Program-made: the position numbers and the translations under genes
Part shown: positions 7,741-14,867 of the stretch, one piece after another
How positions within the stretch are numbered: the stretch's first letter is position 1
Layout of the letters: every line of letters begins with the position of its first letter
NCBI GenBank assembly: GCA_900549105.1
Contig: URND01000023.1
Location: 1-31,247 of the forward strand
DNA length: 31,247 nucleotides
Source: an uncultured Eubacteriales bacterium
GTDB lineage: Bacteria; Bacillota; Clostridia; Lachnospirales; Lachnospiraceae
Direction: 5' to 3'
The notes under the pieces: model-generated
The model's database searches: none
The model's input: only the letters and a program-made list of their open reading frames with translations
Told to the model about the DNA's origin: nothing

Positions 7741-9362
7741 ACTTAGTGTCTGCTGATTAATAGCAAAAAGCTTGAAAACACTGGATTTATAGCTCATAAG
7801 TGGTAAAATAGATGCAAGGGTTTTAAATCTTTTGATTCATTTTTCTTGCAGGTTTTCTGCAAAATACCACTCTAAGGAACATAAAATTCATGTACAAACC
7901 AGTCGATATGTCACAGTCTTCTTTTCTTGATTTCAACCAGCCAATGGGGCTGCACATGAATCCCGACAACCGATGGATAAAAATGGCAGATGCCATTCCA
8001 TGGGATGTGTTTGAAAAGAGATATTCCAGTCTCTTCAAAGTAAAGACAGGCAATGTCGCCAAGCCTTTAAGGACAGCGCTCGGGGCATTGATCATACAGA
8101 CAAAATTCCAATACTCTGACAGAGAACTGGTCGAACAGATCACAGAAAATCCATATCTGCAGTACTTTATAGGACTTCCCGGCTATCAGGAAGAACCACC
8201 GTTTGATCCAAGTACTATGGTTCTTTTCCGTAAGCGCATCAATGCTCAGATGATTGCGGAAGCTAATGAATATATATTGTCAAACCTCAATGGGAAGAAG
8301 GATGAGGATGACGGTTCAACCCCCCGTCAGGAGGTGGGACACCAAATGATGGTCCGGCCAGTGACGGACCAGAGAACAAAGGAACTCTGATACTTGATGC
8401 CACATGCGCACCCGTGAACATACGGTATCCACAGGATGTATCCCTGCTGAATGAAGCAAGGGAAAAGCTTGAAACAATCATTTACCGTTTTCATAAGTCC
8501 TATGGGCTTGAACTGCCAAGACGTTATGCCAAAAGAACCCGCAAGGATTATCTTGCATTTGCCAAGTGTAAAAAACGCACGACGAAAAAGATACGTAAAG
8601 CCCTGCGCCAGCAGCTTGCATATGTCAAACGGGATATCGGATATCTCAATGAATTCATGGCAGATGGATATGCACCGGAACGAAACGAGATACCGCTGTT
8701 ATTAACCATCTTCAAGCTGTATGAGCAGCAGAAGTATATGTATGATAATAAGGTGCATTCGGTGGAAAACCGAATCGTTAGTATCTCACAGCCATGGATC
8801 AGACCGATTGTCCGAGGTAAGTTGAATGCCCCGGTTGAATTTGGGGCAAAGCTTGGTGTCAGCATCGATTCTGACGGGTATGCAAGAATCGAAAAAACAT
8901 CTTTTGAGGCATATAATGAATCCATCTGTCTGAAGGAGGTTGTAGAACGCTTCAAGGAACGCACCGGACATTATCCAGAGCGGGTACTGGCAGATCAGAT
9001 ATACAGGACAAGAGACAACCGCAGCTTCTGTAAAGAAAACGGGATCCGGTTATCCGGTCCAAAACTTGGCCGACCAAATCCGGTCACGGCAAAAGCAGAT
9101 AAAAAACTGGAATATCAGGATAACACAGACAGAATCGAAGTTGAGCGTGAGTTCAGTGTAGACAAGCGCTGCTACGGAATGGGCAGGATTGTAACCAAAC
9201 TTGAGGAAACACAGCTCACATCTATCGCGTTATCTGTATTCGTTGCGAATCTCTTTAAGATCCAGCGGCGAATACTTTATACCTTATTTTATCTGTATGA
9301 AATTTTAAGGGTAAAAACTGCCTGGTTAAGTCCGAGTTGGGCTTAATCAGCAGACACTACTT
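7741..9362 (+). mobile_element. IS5/IS1182-type insertion sequence with 16-bp inverted ends and ACTT duplication
   Basis: The element proper runs 7745-9358. Its ends are a perfect 16-bp inverted repeat, AGTGTCTGCTGATTAA at 7745-7760 and its complement at 9343-9358. Both sides carry ACTT (7741-7744 and 9359-9362), a 4-bp target duplication. The single transposase gene is read rightward, opposite to the host operon. The element sits exactly between the TIM-barrel and 2-epimerase genes. Ends and duplication are intact, indicating a recent insertion, although the transposase frame is broken. Confidence 0.9.
7890..9346 (+). pseudogene. IS transposase (DUF772 plus DDE domain), split by a frame change in a C run
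   Basis: The first frame (7890-8390) encodes the N-terminal domain: WDVFEKRYSSLFKVKTGNVAKP and LRTALGALIIQTKFQYSDRELVEQI are typical of DUF772 transposases. It loses frame at the six-C run at 8320-8325. The -1 frame then continues with TLILDATCAP (first catalytic Asp) and on to 9346 with VLADQIYRTRDNR (second Asp) and RIEVEREFSVDKR (Glu). Adding one C restores a protein of about 485 aa, the usual family length. The break could be a true mutation, a base-calling error in the homopolymer, or slippage on the C run producing some full-length enzyme. The first stop after the run is at 8388-8390. Confidence 0.85.
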
Positions 9363-10127
9363 ATCAGCATTTATTTTTCTCATAAGAGTTCTTTTACACT
9401 CTGCGGCACGTTCCAAGTAGGATTTTGCCTCGTCATACGAATGCAAAGAACCATGAACTTCAAGAATTCCATCTACATTCATGTTTATCTTTTCAATCAT
9501 GCTAATGCTCTTTTCCCAATCAACATTTCCAGTATAAGGCAACAAGTGACTGTCATTAATCGAAAAATTGTCATGAAGATGAAGATATTTCACTTTTTCA
9601 TCTTTGACCGGATCAAAAGGACAATTTCTAATATTGGCATGACCCACATCATAACACAATGATAGAGAAGAACTATTTGCAATCTGAAGTATACTTTCTA
9701 AATTATCTTCATGTTGAAGATTTTCTAAACACAAGCATATATTTTTACTTGCAGCATAAGATAATAAATCAAGAAGAAAATGCATTCTTGAAGGAAGATA
9801 TTCTTCACCGTCCGTATGAATTATGATTACTGGAACGTTATAATTCTGTGCGTCATCGATTGCCTTACGGACACTACTACGATATTCTTCACCTTGTTTT
9901 GTATTGCACCATAAATAATGAGCGTCATCAAACGATAAATGAAAACTGCTTATTCGAATTCCATTTTTATAAAGCAATGGAGGAATGGATTCTTTTCTCC
10001 CAGTTACAGTTTCATATTCGTCTGTCCAATGGAGAGAAACACTTGTAAATCCAGCTTCTAGAAGCAGTCGAATTCTCTCTTGTGGGAATGAGGGATATCC
10101 AAACCAGTAACTAATTCCCAACTCCAT
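9357..10127 (-). CDS. Sugar phosphate isomerase/epimerase-like TIM barrel (AP endonuclease family 2)
   Basis: 256 aa from the ATG at 10127 with AGGAG nine bases upstream; the ATG at 10136 abuts the ribosome site and is unlikely. The sequence follows the xylose-isomerase-like TIM-barrel pattern with candidate metal ligands: ISSFHLSFD, VIIIHTDGEE, LCLENLQHED (Glu), LCYDVGHANI (Asp-x-x-His), YLHLHDNF (His-x-His/Asp) and DGILEVHGS (Glu near the end). Family members isomerise or epimerise keto-sugars and inositols; the substrate cannot be told from sequence. Its stop codon TAG now lies in the IS end; removal of the IS restores TAA with the same last residue, Lys. It was originally about 12 bases upstream of the 2-epimerase gene, so both act in one operon. 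Confidence 0.8.
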   Translation of the reverse strand: MELGISYWFGYPSFPQERIRLLLEAGFTSVSLHWTDEYETVTGRKESIPPLLYKNGIRISSFHLSFDDAHYLWCNTKQGEEYRSSVRKAIDDAQNYNVPVIIIHTDGEEYLPSRMHFLLDLLSYAASKNICLCLENLQHEDNLESILQIANSSSLSLCYDVGHANIRNCPFDPVKDEKVKYLHLHDNFSINDSHLLPYTGNVDWEKSISMIEKINMNVDGILEVHGSLHSYDEAKSYLERAAECKRTLMRKINADK

Positions 10128-10151
10128 ACCCAACATCTCCTAATGATAGTT

Positions 10152-11102
10152 CTACAATAATTGTCTATTTAACGAGTCAAAAATAATATTCTCATCTTTA
10201 TTATAGGCACTAAGAATATCGAATATTTCCGTGTCTTTCCAACGTTTACAGTTTAAACATATCTCTGGAACATATTCTTTCCGAACGATTGATTCTTCTA
10301 ATCCGATTATGTCTTGAATAGAAAATTCATCCGAAAAAACGTTACCTAATACTACTGTTTCCCTGTTGTAATCGTTGCAGCACAAAATAACATTCCCTTG
10401 CCAGTCAATATTGAATGTAAACAATATCTTGTTACACCAAAATGGCTTATCCTGAACCTCATCACATAATGAATCAGGAACAACGCCGTCTCTATACCAA
10501 GGTTCTGAAGGCCCTAATATTGTAGTTCCTTCTAAATTACATTTTTTCAGAAACTCGTAATAATCCCTTGAATCATCAACATCTCTATATTGTGGGTTTG
10601 GATGATAAATTCTCCAAATAGATAACTTGATATTCTTACCTTTAATGATCGAAGCACAATTTTTAATATTTTCTTTCACCACATCTAATGGTAATTTTGT
10701 TATCTGATAATAATTTATTCTATTAAGAGAATGCAAGGAGATAGCAATCTCATCTAATCCACTATCTCCCAATCGAGACATCAATTCTGAGGATAGCAAA
10801 TATCCATTTGTTACAAGCTGCGTATAGTATCCTAAATCATGTGCAATTTTTACAATTTTATCAATATTCGGATGTAATAAAGGATCACCTAAGCCACATA
10901 AGGTCACTCTCGGATATTCTTTCATCCCTTCTTTTCTAAAAAAATTATCAGCTAATTGATTTTTATGTTTTTTCAGAAAATCATGTAGTTTGTGTTCATC
11001 AATAAATCCTTTTTTTCTTTTCAAACGATTATTTGCACAGAATACGCAACTCGCATTACAATAATTAGTCACTTCTATTTCTATTGTATAATGATAGTTC
11101 AT
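10152..11102 (-). CDS. Radical SAM protein with SPASM-like C-terminal cysteines
   Basis: 316 aa. CNASCVFC (Cys15, Cys19, Cys22) is the CxxxCxxC motif that binds the radical-SAM 4Fe-4S cluster, and TLCGLGDPLLHP is the GGEP-like SAM-binding strand. The C-terminal part has FWCNKILFTFNIDWQGNVILCCNDYN and PEICLNCKRW, a cysteine arrangement like SPASM/twitch domains with auxiliary clusters. SPASM enzymes modify peptides or, in some antibiotic pathways, sugars and aminocyclitols by oxidation or epimerisation. No precursor peptide is seen nearby and the neighbours are sugar enzymes, so a carbohydrate-type substrate seems likelier. No strong ribosome site precedes the ATG. The gene follows a hairpin and T-rich tract after serS. 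Confidence 0.85.
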   Translation of the reverse strand: MNYHYTIEIEVTNYCNASCVFCANNRLKRKKGFIDEHKLHDFLKKHKNQLADNFFRKEGMKEYPRVTLCGLGDPLLHPNIDKIVKIAHDLGYYTQLVTNGYLLSSELMSRLGDSGLDEIAISLHSLNRINYYQITKLPLDVVKENIKNCASIIKGKNIKLSIWRIYHPNPQYRDVDDSRDYYEFLKKCNLEGTTILGPSEPWYRDGVVPDSLCDEVQDKPFWCNKILFTFNIDWQGNVILCCNDYNRETVVLGNVFSDEFSIQDIIGLEESIVRKEYVPEICLNCKRWKDTEIFDILSAYNKDENIIFDSLNRQLL

Positions 11103-11107
11103 AATTC

Positions 11108-11143
11108 AATAATATAAAACAGCGAGGAGATAACTCCTCGCTG
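11108..11143 (-). terminator. Intrinsic terminator or attenuator between serS and the radical SAM gene
   Basis: On the minus strand a perfect 10-bp stem (CAGCGAGGAG paired with CTCCTCGCTG, 11120-11143, 4-base loop) is followed by TTTTATATTATT, immediately before the radical SAM ATG. It should terminate part of the transcripts from the serS promoter, setting a lower level for the pathway genes than for serS, unless a second promoter exists. I see no clear promoter in the remaining ~45 bases after serS. Confidence 0.75.
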
Positions 11144-11188
11144 AATATCGACCCTAAGCCTATACTCTAATATGAATAACTCCAACAA

Positions 11189-12466
11189 TTAGCGAGGTTT
11201 AATAACATCAATTCCCATGTCAGCTCTCAATACCTCAGGAACAACAACACTTCCATCAGCCTGCTGATACTGTTCAACAATTGCTGGTATCACACGGCTA
11301 GTAGCTAAACCAGATGCATTGAGAAGATGAACTAATCTAATTTTGCCGTCAGCATCTCTAAATCGAATATTACCACGACGTGGCTGATAATCATAACCAT
11401 GAGAAGCTGAACTTACTTCCTTATAAATACCCATACTAGGAATCCACACTTCGATATCATGTGTTTTAGCCATAGAAAAAGCACAATCATCAGCAGCTAA
11501 TCTACTCAACTGATAATGCAATCCTAATTTCTGCACCAAAGATTCTGCTTTCTGACGAAGTTCTAAGAATGCTTCCTCACTATGATCCGGATGTGCGTAC
11601 TGTACCATCTCTACTTTATTAAACTGGTGACCTCGTACCATTCCTCTCTCTTCAATTCTACTACTGCCTGCTTCTCTACGGAAACAAGGAGTGTAAGCAA
11701 AGTACTTTTTAGGAAGATCCTCTTCAGTAAGAATCTCATCTCGGTGAATATTTACAAGTACGGTTTCTGCAGTTGGCAGAAGGAAGTGACCTTTCTCATC
11801 AGGACCACCATCAATCCAATAGTCCTCTTCAACATATTTCGGGAACTGACCTGCTACATAACCACACTGATATCCCAACATATGAGGTGGCAGGATAAAA
11901 GTATACCCATCTTTAATGTGTTCCCTAACGAAGAAGTTCAACAAAGCCCATTCCAACTGAGCACCTAATCCTGTGTATAACCAGCAGCCTTCACCAGCAA
12001 CCTTTACACCTCGTTCGTAGTCAATCAGTCCAAGATTCTTACATAACTCTACATGATTTTTAGGTTCAAAATCAAATTCCGGCTTCTTTCCCCAAACATG
12101 ATCAACTTCATTGTTTTCTTTTCCACCACCTACTACTCCTTCAGCAGGAATATTTGGAAGTCGATCAAGCATATACTTAATCTTGTCTTCTAATTCACGA
12201 ATTTTATCATTCAGTGCAACAATTTCATCACCCAGCTCACGCATACGCAAAACAACAGGTGCTACATCTTCCCCATTTTTTTTCATAACAGGTATTTTCT
12301 TAGATGTTACGTTACGCTCATTCTTCATAACATCAACTGTTGCAATAGCATTTCTACGTTCTTGATCCCAGGAAAGAAATTCAGTAAAATCCACATCAAC
12401 ATTTCTTTTAAGAAGTGCCTCTCTCACCATTTCAGGATTACTTCTAATTAATTTAATATCTATCAT
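11189..12466 (-). CDS. serS: Seryl-tRNA synthetase, divergent, cluster-associated
   Basis: 425 aa, full length for bacterial SerRS. It has the N-terminal coiled-coil arm (about residues 30-100, rich in Arg/Glu/Lys), motif 2 as CFRREAGSSRIEERGMVRGHQFNKVE, serine-binding TAETVLVN, and motif 3 as LLNASGLATSRVIPAIVEQYQQ, then PEVLRADMG. It charges tRNA-Ser with serine. Compared with the common bacterial form ([33 protein letters not shown]), motifs 2 and 3 carry several substitutions, so it is probably not the ordinary housekeeping copy. Two explanations fit: a resistant copy protecting against a SerRS inhibitor, or a supplier of Ser-tRNA for biosynthesis. It is the promoter-proximal gene of the cluster, with GAGGAG before the ATG. 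Confidence 0.92.
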   Translation of the reverse strand: MIDIKLIRSNPEMVREALLKRNVDVDFTEFLSWDQERRNAIATVDVMKNERNVTSKKIPVMKKNGEDVAPVVLRMRELGDEIVALNDKIRELEDKIKYMLDRLPNIPAEGVVGGGKENNEVDHVWGKKPEFDFEPKNHVELCKNLGLIDYERGVKVAGEGCWLYTGLGAQLEWALLNFFVREHIKDGYTFILPPHMLGYQCGYVAGQFPKYVEEDYWIDGGPDEKGHFLLPTAETVLVNIHRDEILTEEDLPKKYFAYTPCFRREAGSSRIEERGMVRGHQFNKVEMVQYAHPDHSEEAFLELRQKAESLVQKLGLHYQLSRLAADDCAFSMAKTHDIEVWIPSMGIYKEVSSASHGYDYQPRRGNIRFRDADGKIRLVHLLNASGLATSRVIPAIVEQYQQADGSVVVPEVLRADMGIDVIKPR

Positions 12467-12540
12467 ATATTAGTACTCCTCTTTGTATTATTCTGCCATT
12501 CATTCCTCTGAACATCAATTCCAATTACACGGATGGCATT

Positions 12541-12577
12541 ATTATAATATTCTAGCATATAGTCTTTCAAAAAACAA
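12541..12577 (-). promoter_or_regulatory. Probable promoter of the serS-led cluster
   Basis: Two overlapping sigma-A-like arrangements are visible on the minus strand. One is TTGAAA (12565-12570) with an 18-base spacer to TATAAT (12541-12546). The other is TTGTTT (12572-12577) with 17 bases to TAGAAT (12549-12554), preceded by TG as in extended -10 sites. Either gives a leader of about 65-80 bases before serS. No T-box stem or T-box consensus is apparent in this short leader. Confidence 0.6.
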
Positions 12578-12600
12578 TTATTTATTTTAACAAAAATCAC

Positions 12601-12930
12601 AAAGATCACATTGCCAAATCAAATGTTGCTCGTATCATACGCAAATATGCTGAGATGATACGGCCGGAACATCCGGAATTACCCGACAAGATACATCCTC
12701 ATATGTTTCGGCGCACCAGAGCAACAGATCTTTATCAAAGCGACGTCGAACTCGAACTTGTATCAAGGATACTGGGACATGCATCTACACAAACGACCAG
12801 AGTCTATGCGAAACCCTCGCTTGATATGATTAAAGAGGCTATGGAAAAAAGTAACCCCGAACTAAATGAAGAGGATCCGTTATGGCCGGATGATGAAGAT
12901 GAATTTGCAAGAATCTGTGGTCTGAGATAA
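12601..12930 (+). pseudogene. Tyrosine recombinase, C-terminal fragment
   Basis: About 110 codons open in frame, ending at TAA 12928-12930. Catalytic features of the integrase C-terminus: HPHMFRRTRATDLY (H-x-x-R with the second Arg), ILGHASTQTT (LGH) and the Tyr in RVYAKPS. The N-terminal ~200+ residues, including the first catalytic Arg, are missing; the open frame simply begins near 12556, inside the serS promoter area. It is therefore inactive, a remnant of a mobile element boundary. The acidic tail NEEDPLWPDDEDEF and typical spacing suggest an XerC-like recombinase of the kind found in multi-recombinase transposons. Confidence 0.8.
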
Positions 12931-12933
12931 TTA

Positions 12934-13000
12934 TTTATCCTCATCTTTGCTGGTGAAAACAGCAGGGTTTAAGTGTTTTTGTCAGAAAGATGAGGATAAA
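12934..13000. repeat. Perfect 15-bp inverted repeat at the recombinase/IS66 junction
   Basis: TTTATCCTCATCTTT at 12934-12948 is the exact reverse complement of 12986-13000, with a 37-base spacer. It begins three bases after the recombinase stop. Neither strand shows a downstream T run in the proper place, so it is a poor terminator; it may be a recombinase binding or crossover site. A truncated TnpC follows directly. Confidence 0.6.
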
Positions 13001-13004
13001 AATA

Positions 13005-13442
13005 TCATGCACATAAACAAGCGGAATCGTCGATCGGCACTTCGCCGTCGGTCAGAAATACTTTTAGATGTTCCTCCTGATTGATGCAGTAATTCAATCC
13101 CCTGGCTGTTTCGCCTTTCGGGAGGACGCTCCCGCCTGTGGCCTGTTCCTTTACCCACGCAAAGAACTCCTCAACCAATGGTTTGATTGAAGCATGCCGT
13201 TCTTTCAGGCGTTCCTCAGGGAAAAGATCCTTCAGCGCCCCTTCGAGCTTATATATGGTCGCCATCCGCATCAGCGCCTTGTACGCAACCGAAGATTGGA
13301 TTGCTTTCTGATTTCCTTTCCCTATCGCCTTCTGCTTATATTTATCGCCGATGATCATGGCGAGGCCATCGATCCCTTTGCGAAGATCAACTGTGCCGCA
13401 CGCCAGCACGACACGCCGGATACCGGCGTAATCTTCAAGCAT
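13005..13442 (-). pseudogene. IS66 TnpB-TnpC deletion fusion
   Basis: The frame starts as IS66 TnpB (MLEDYAGIRRVVLACG, then DLRKGIDGLAMIIGDKY) at the ATG 13442, overlapping the end of tnpA. After about 35 codons it changes, in frame, to the C-terminal part of the TnpC transposase (KAIGKGNQKAIQSSVAYKAL, YKLEGALKDLFPEERLKER, SVLPKGETARGLNYC, LTDGEVPIDDSA). The rest of TnpB and the N-terminal two thirds of TnpC, with the catalytic Asp residues, are deleted. The 3' end also breaks off at VPIDDSAC, where family members continue ERAIRPF. The element cannot transpose by itself. Confidence 0.85.
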
Positions 13443-13812
13443 GGGCAAGCACCTCCTTCAGAACCAGTGCTGCCAATTCGGCTGATGCTGAATTCGTGAT
13501 AGTAATGACAGTGTTTCCCCGAGTGACAATGACAGCCGCATCTGCATTTCCGGAGAGTGCCGTTTCGGCCTCTGAGGCAGACTTCTGTGACGGAACCGGG
13601 AACTGCATCTCATGAAATGTGATATCATTACAGGGCTGCATCAGCTCGTAGGATTCTTTCCGGAATTTTCTGAGCCAGTAATAATATGATTTTGAACGGA
13701 TGCCATGATCCGCCATCCACTGCTTGGCAGTCATGCCTTCCGGGCGGTTCTGGCACTGCCTAATGATGTTCAGCCAATTTGCCCGTCTGACATCGTGGGT
13801 TATCTGATCCAT
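13435..13812 (-). CDS. tnpA: IS66-family TnpA (OrfA)
   Basis: 125 aa with an N-terminal helix-turn-helix-like region: RRANWLNIIRQCQNRPEGMT, then KQWMADHGIRSKSYYYWLRKFR, typical of the IS66 accessory protein. The C-terminal end (NTVITITNSASAELAALVLKEVL) also matches the family. The ribosome site GGAGG precedes the ATG. The frame is intact, but its partner genes are deleted and fused, so the protein has no known use here. No clear IS66 terminal repeat is visible on the upstream side; the element ends by about 13860, where the TspO remnant begins. Confidence 0.85.
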   Translation of the reverse strand: MDQITHDVRRANWLNIIRQCQNRPEGMTAKQWMADHGIRSKSYYYWLRKFRKESYELMQPCNDITFHEMQFPVPSQKSASEAETALSGNADAAVIVTRGNTVITITNSASAELAALVLKEVLAHA

Positions 13813-13860
13813 GGGGATACCTCCTACTCGAAAAAATCACCTGGTTTTTTCAAGTAGTAT

Positions 13861-14100
13861 GACACAATTTTTAAAACACTGCTAGTCGCTGGATTTAACT
13901 TTTTCTGGTCGATTATCTTTTTCAATCTGAAACTATACCTGTTTGCGTTTATCTGGCTTGTACTGTTGTGGCTACTGATTTTCAAAACAGCTAATCTATT
14001 CCACCAAATATCAAAACCGGCCGGGTATCTGATGCTTCCATATCTACTATGGGCAACCTTTGCGGGCTACTTAAACTTTTCCATCTATCTATTAAATTAA
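13861..14100 (+). pseudogene. TspO/MBR-family membrane protein, C-terminal half
   Basis: One frame, without a start codon and ending at TAA 14098-14100, reads FNFFWSIIFFNLKLYLFAFIW, then LVLLWLLIFKTANLF and LMLPYLLWATFAGYLN. This matches the last two to three membrane helices of TspO/MBR proteins, including the signature LLLPYLxWxxFAxxLN and the W-S-x-x-F-F motif. The first half (about 80 residues) is missing, cut at the IS66 edge. TspO binds porphyrins and related ligands in the membrane; this copy cannot be functional. Confidence 0.82.
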
Positions 14101-14203
14101 AAAACCATTGATGTCCGTCTCCGCAGGTGGATTCTGATTTCAATGGCTGTTTCATATTATGCTTATTCCCCTGCAAATGCACCCTATCGTTTTTTGAGTA
14201 GGG

Positions 14204-14256
14204 CTATCGTTAAATTTGCACCCTCAAGGCATCAGAGGGTTATGGTACGCAAGCCA
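14204..14256 (-). repeat. Hairpin repeat copy 1
   Basis: On the plus strand it reads CTATCGTTAAATTTGCACCC, a short hairpin, then GGTTATGGTACGCAAGCCA. It shares both outer blocks with the copies at 14527-14588 and 15408-15474 but has a shorter, altered hairpin. On its right side a LysR C-terminal fragment begins at once. Confidence 0.6.
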
Positions 14257-14409
14257 ACGCTCGAAACGAAAATGTATTTGATCTGGAAAAAATATCAGGT
14301 ATTTACCCCTATTGCAGAGCGCTTACTGGGAAGCCTGAAAAGTTGTTTTGAAAGTATGGCAGCCGGATATGATGCGCTTACACCTGACGGTATAGCAAAA
14401 AAAGATTAA
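14253..14409 (+). pseudogene. LysR-family regulator, C-terminal fragment
   Basis: The frame to TAA 14407-14409 encodes TLETKMYLIWKKYQVFTPIAERLL and ends ALTPDGIAKKD. The pattern plT.x.x.LiWkk...tp.AE.fl is the usual end of the LysR effector-binding domain. The sequence left of the TACGCAAGCC block does not resemble LysR, so the fragment is joined to the hairpin repeat. There is no usable start of its own; non-functional. The family assignment rests on a short stretch. Confidence 0.5.
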
Positions 14410-14481
14410 AACATTTTAGAGCTTGCTTCCACATCAAAATATACAAGCTGTGCCATACAAAAAAACATTCGGAGGACACTT

Positions 14482-14511
14482 TTGGAAGCCAAAGATATCT
14501 ATCGCTTCTAA
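14482..14511 (+). pseudogene. ABC transporter ATPase, first nine codons
   Basis: A perfect ribosome site (GGAGG, 14471-14475) is followed by TTG and the codons for LEAKDIYRF, then TAA. This is the typical start of FtsE/LolD-like ABC ATPases (MLEA.dLyRFYH). The gene breaks off after the first strand, 16 bases before hairpin repeat copy 2. It is a remnant recognised from a short match. Confidence 0.4.
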
Positions 14512-14526
14512 CAAAAGTGATATTGT

Positions 14527-14588
14527 TGTCGTAAAAAATGCACCCAAAATGCTTGGGTGCATTTTATCAAATTATGGTACGCAAGCTA
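14527..14588 (-). repeat. Hairpin repeat copy 2, able to act as a terminator
   Basis: Plus strand: TGTCGTAAAAAATGCACCC, a hairpin with stem TGCACCCAA/TTGGGTGCA, then ATCAAATTATGGTACGCAAGC. Read on the minus strand the stem is followed by TTTTTTA, a good intrinsic terminator for the small gene at 14628-14819. Its left side abuts the broken ABC ATPase start. Confidence 0.7.
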
Positions 14589-14627
14589 AATGAGGGGATA
14601 TGCCATGGAGCGTCTAACCACCCATAT

Positions 14628-14819
14628 TCAAAATAGGTTGTCCTCTACATATTCCAAATAGATATATTCTTCACCATTCAGATTGAGCAGTTCCATGTGA
14701 TGCTCCACCGATAAGGCATTCTGGTTCGTAACAGACACAACAGCCCTTTTTCCTGTTTTCTTATCTTCCCTTAGATATTTCCTCACATTAACGGAGTTAA
14801 AATAAATCTTCTGTCCCAT
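14628..14819 (-). CDS. Small hypothetical protein, 63 aa
   Basis: ATG at 14819 with a strong GGAAGGAAG ribosome site. The product is MGQKIYFNSVNVRKYLREDKK near the start, with a basic middle (TGKRAVVSVTNQNAL) and an acidic end (GEEYIYLEYVEDNLF). It has no membrane segment or signal peptide. I do not recognise the family; similar small proteins occur in conjugative-element cargo, but that is an impression only. It is followed by the hairpin repeat copy 2, which would end its transcript. It is the only clearly intact gene in the 14.1-15.4 kb scrap region. Confidence 0.6.
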   Translation of the reverse strand: MGQKIYFNSVNVRKYLREDKKTGKRAVVSVTNQNALSVEHHMELLNLNGEEYIYLEYVEDNLF

Positions 14820-14867
14820 ATATTTTCTTCCTTCCTTTTTTGTATTTTGTACTCCTATTCTCTGCTA

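Noticed and set aside
8548..8964. Minus-strand open frame of 138 codons inside the IS
   Set aside because: Antisense shadow of the transposase DDE domain with no recognisable product.
10152..11102. Radical SAM protein as a RiPP maturase
   Set aside because: No candidate precursor peptide, leader-recognition (RRE) domain or peptidase is visible nearby, and the neighbours are sugar enzymes; not excluded because the left end is missing.
11582..12365. Plus-strand open frames of 128 and 84 codons opposite serS
   Set aside because: They are antisense to a clearly coding SerRS, without ribosome sites or family character.
12467..12560. T-box riboswitch upstream of serS
   Set aside because: The leader is only about 70-80 bases, has no T-box consensus and no terminator; the hairpin is after serS instead.
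12934..13000. The 15-bp inverted repeat as a bidirectional terminator
   Set aside because: The stem is AT-rich with a 37-base loop and lacks a T run after it on either strand.
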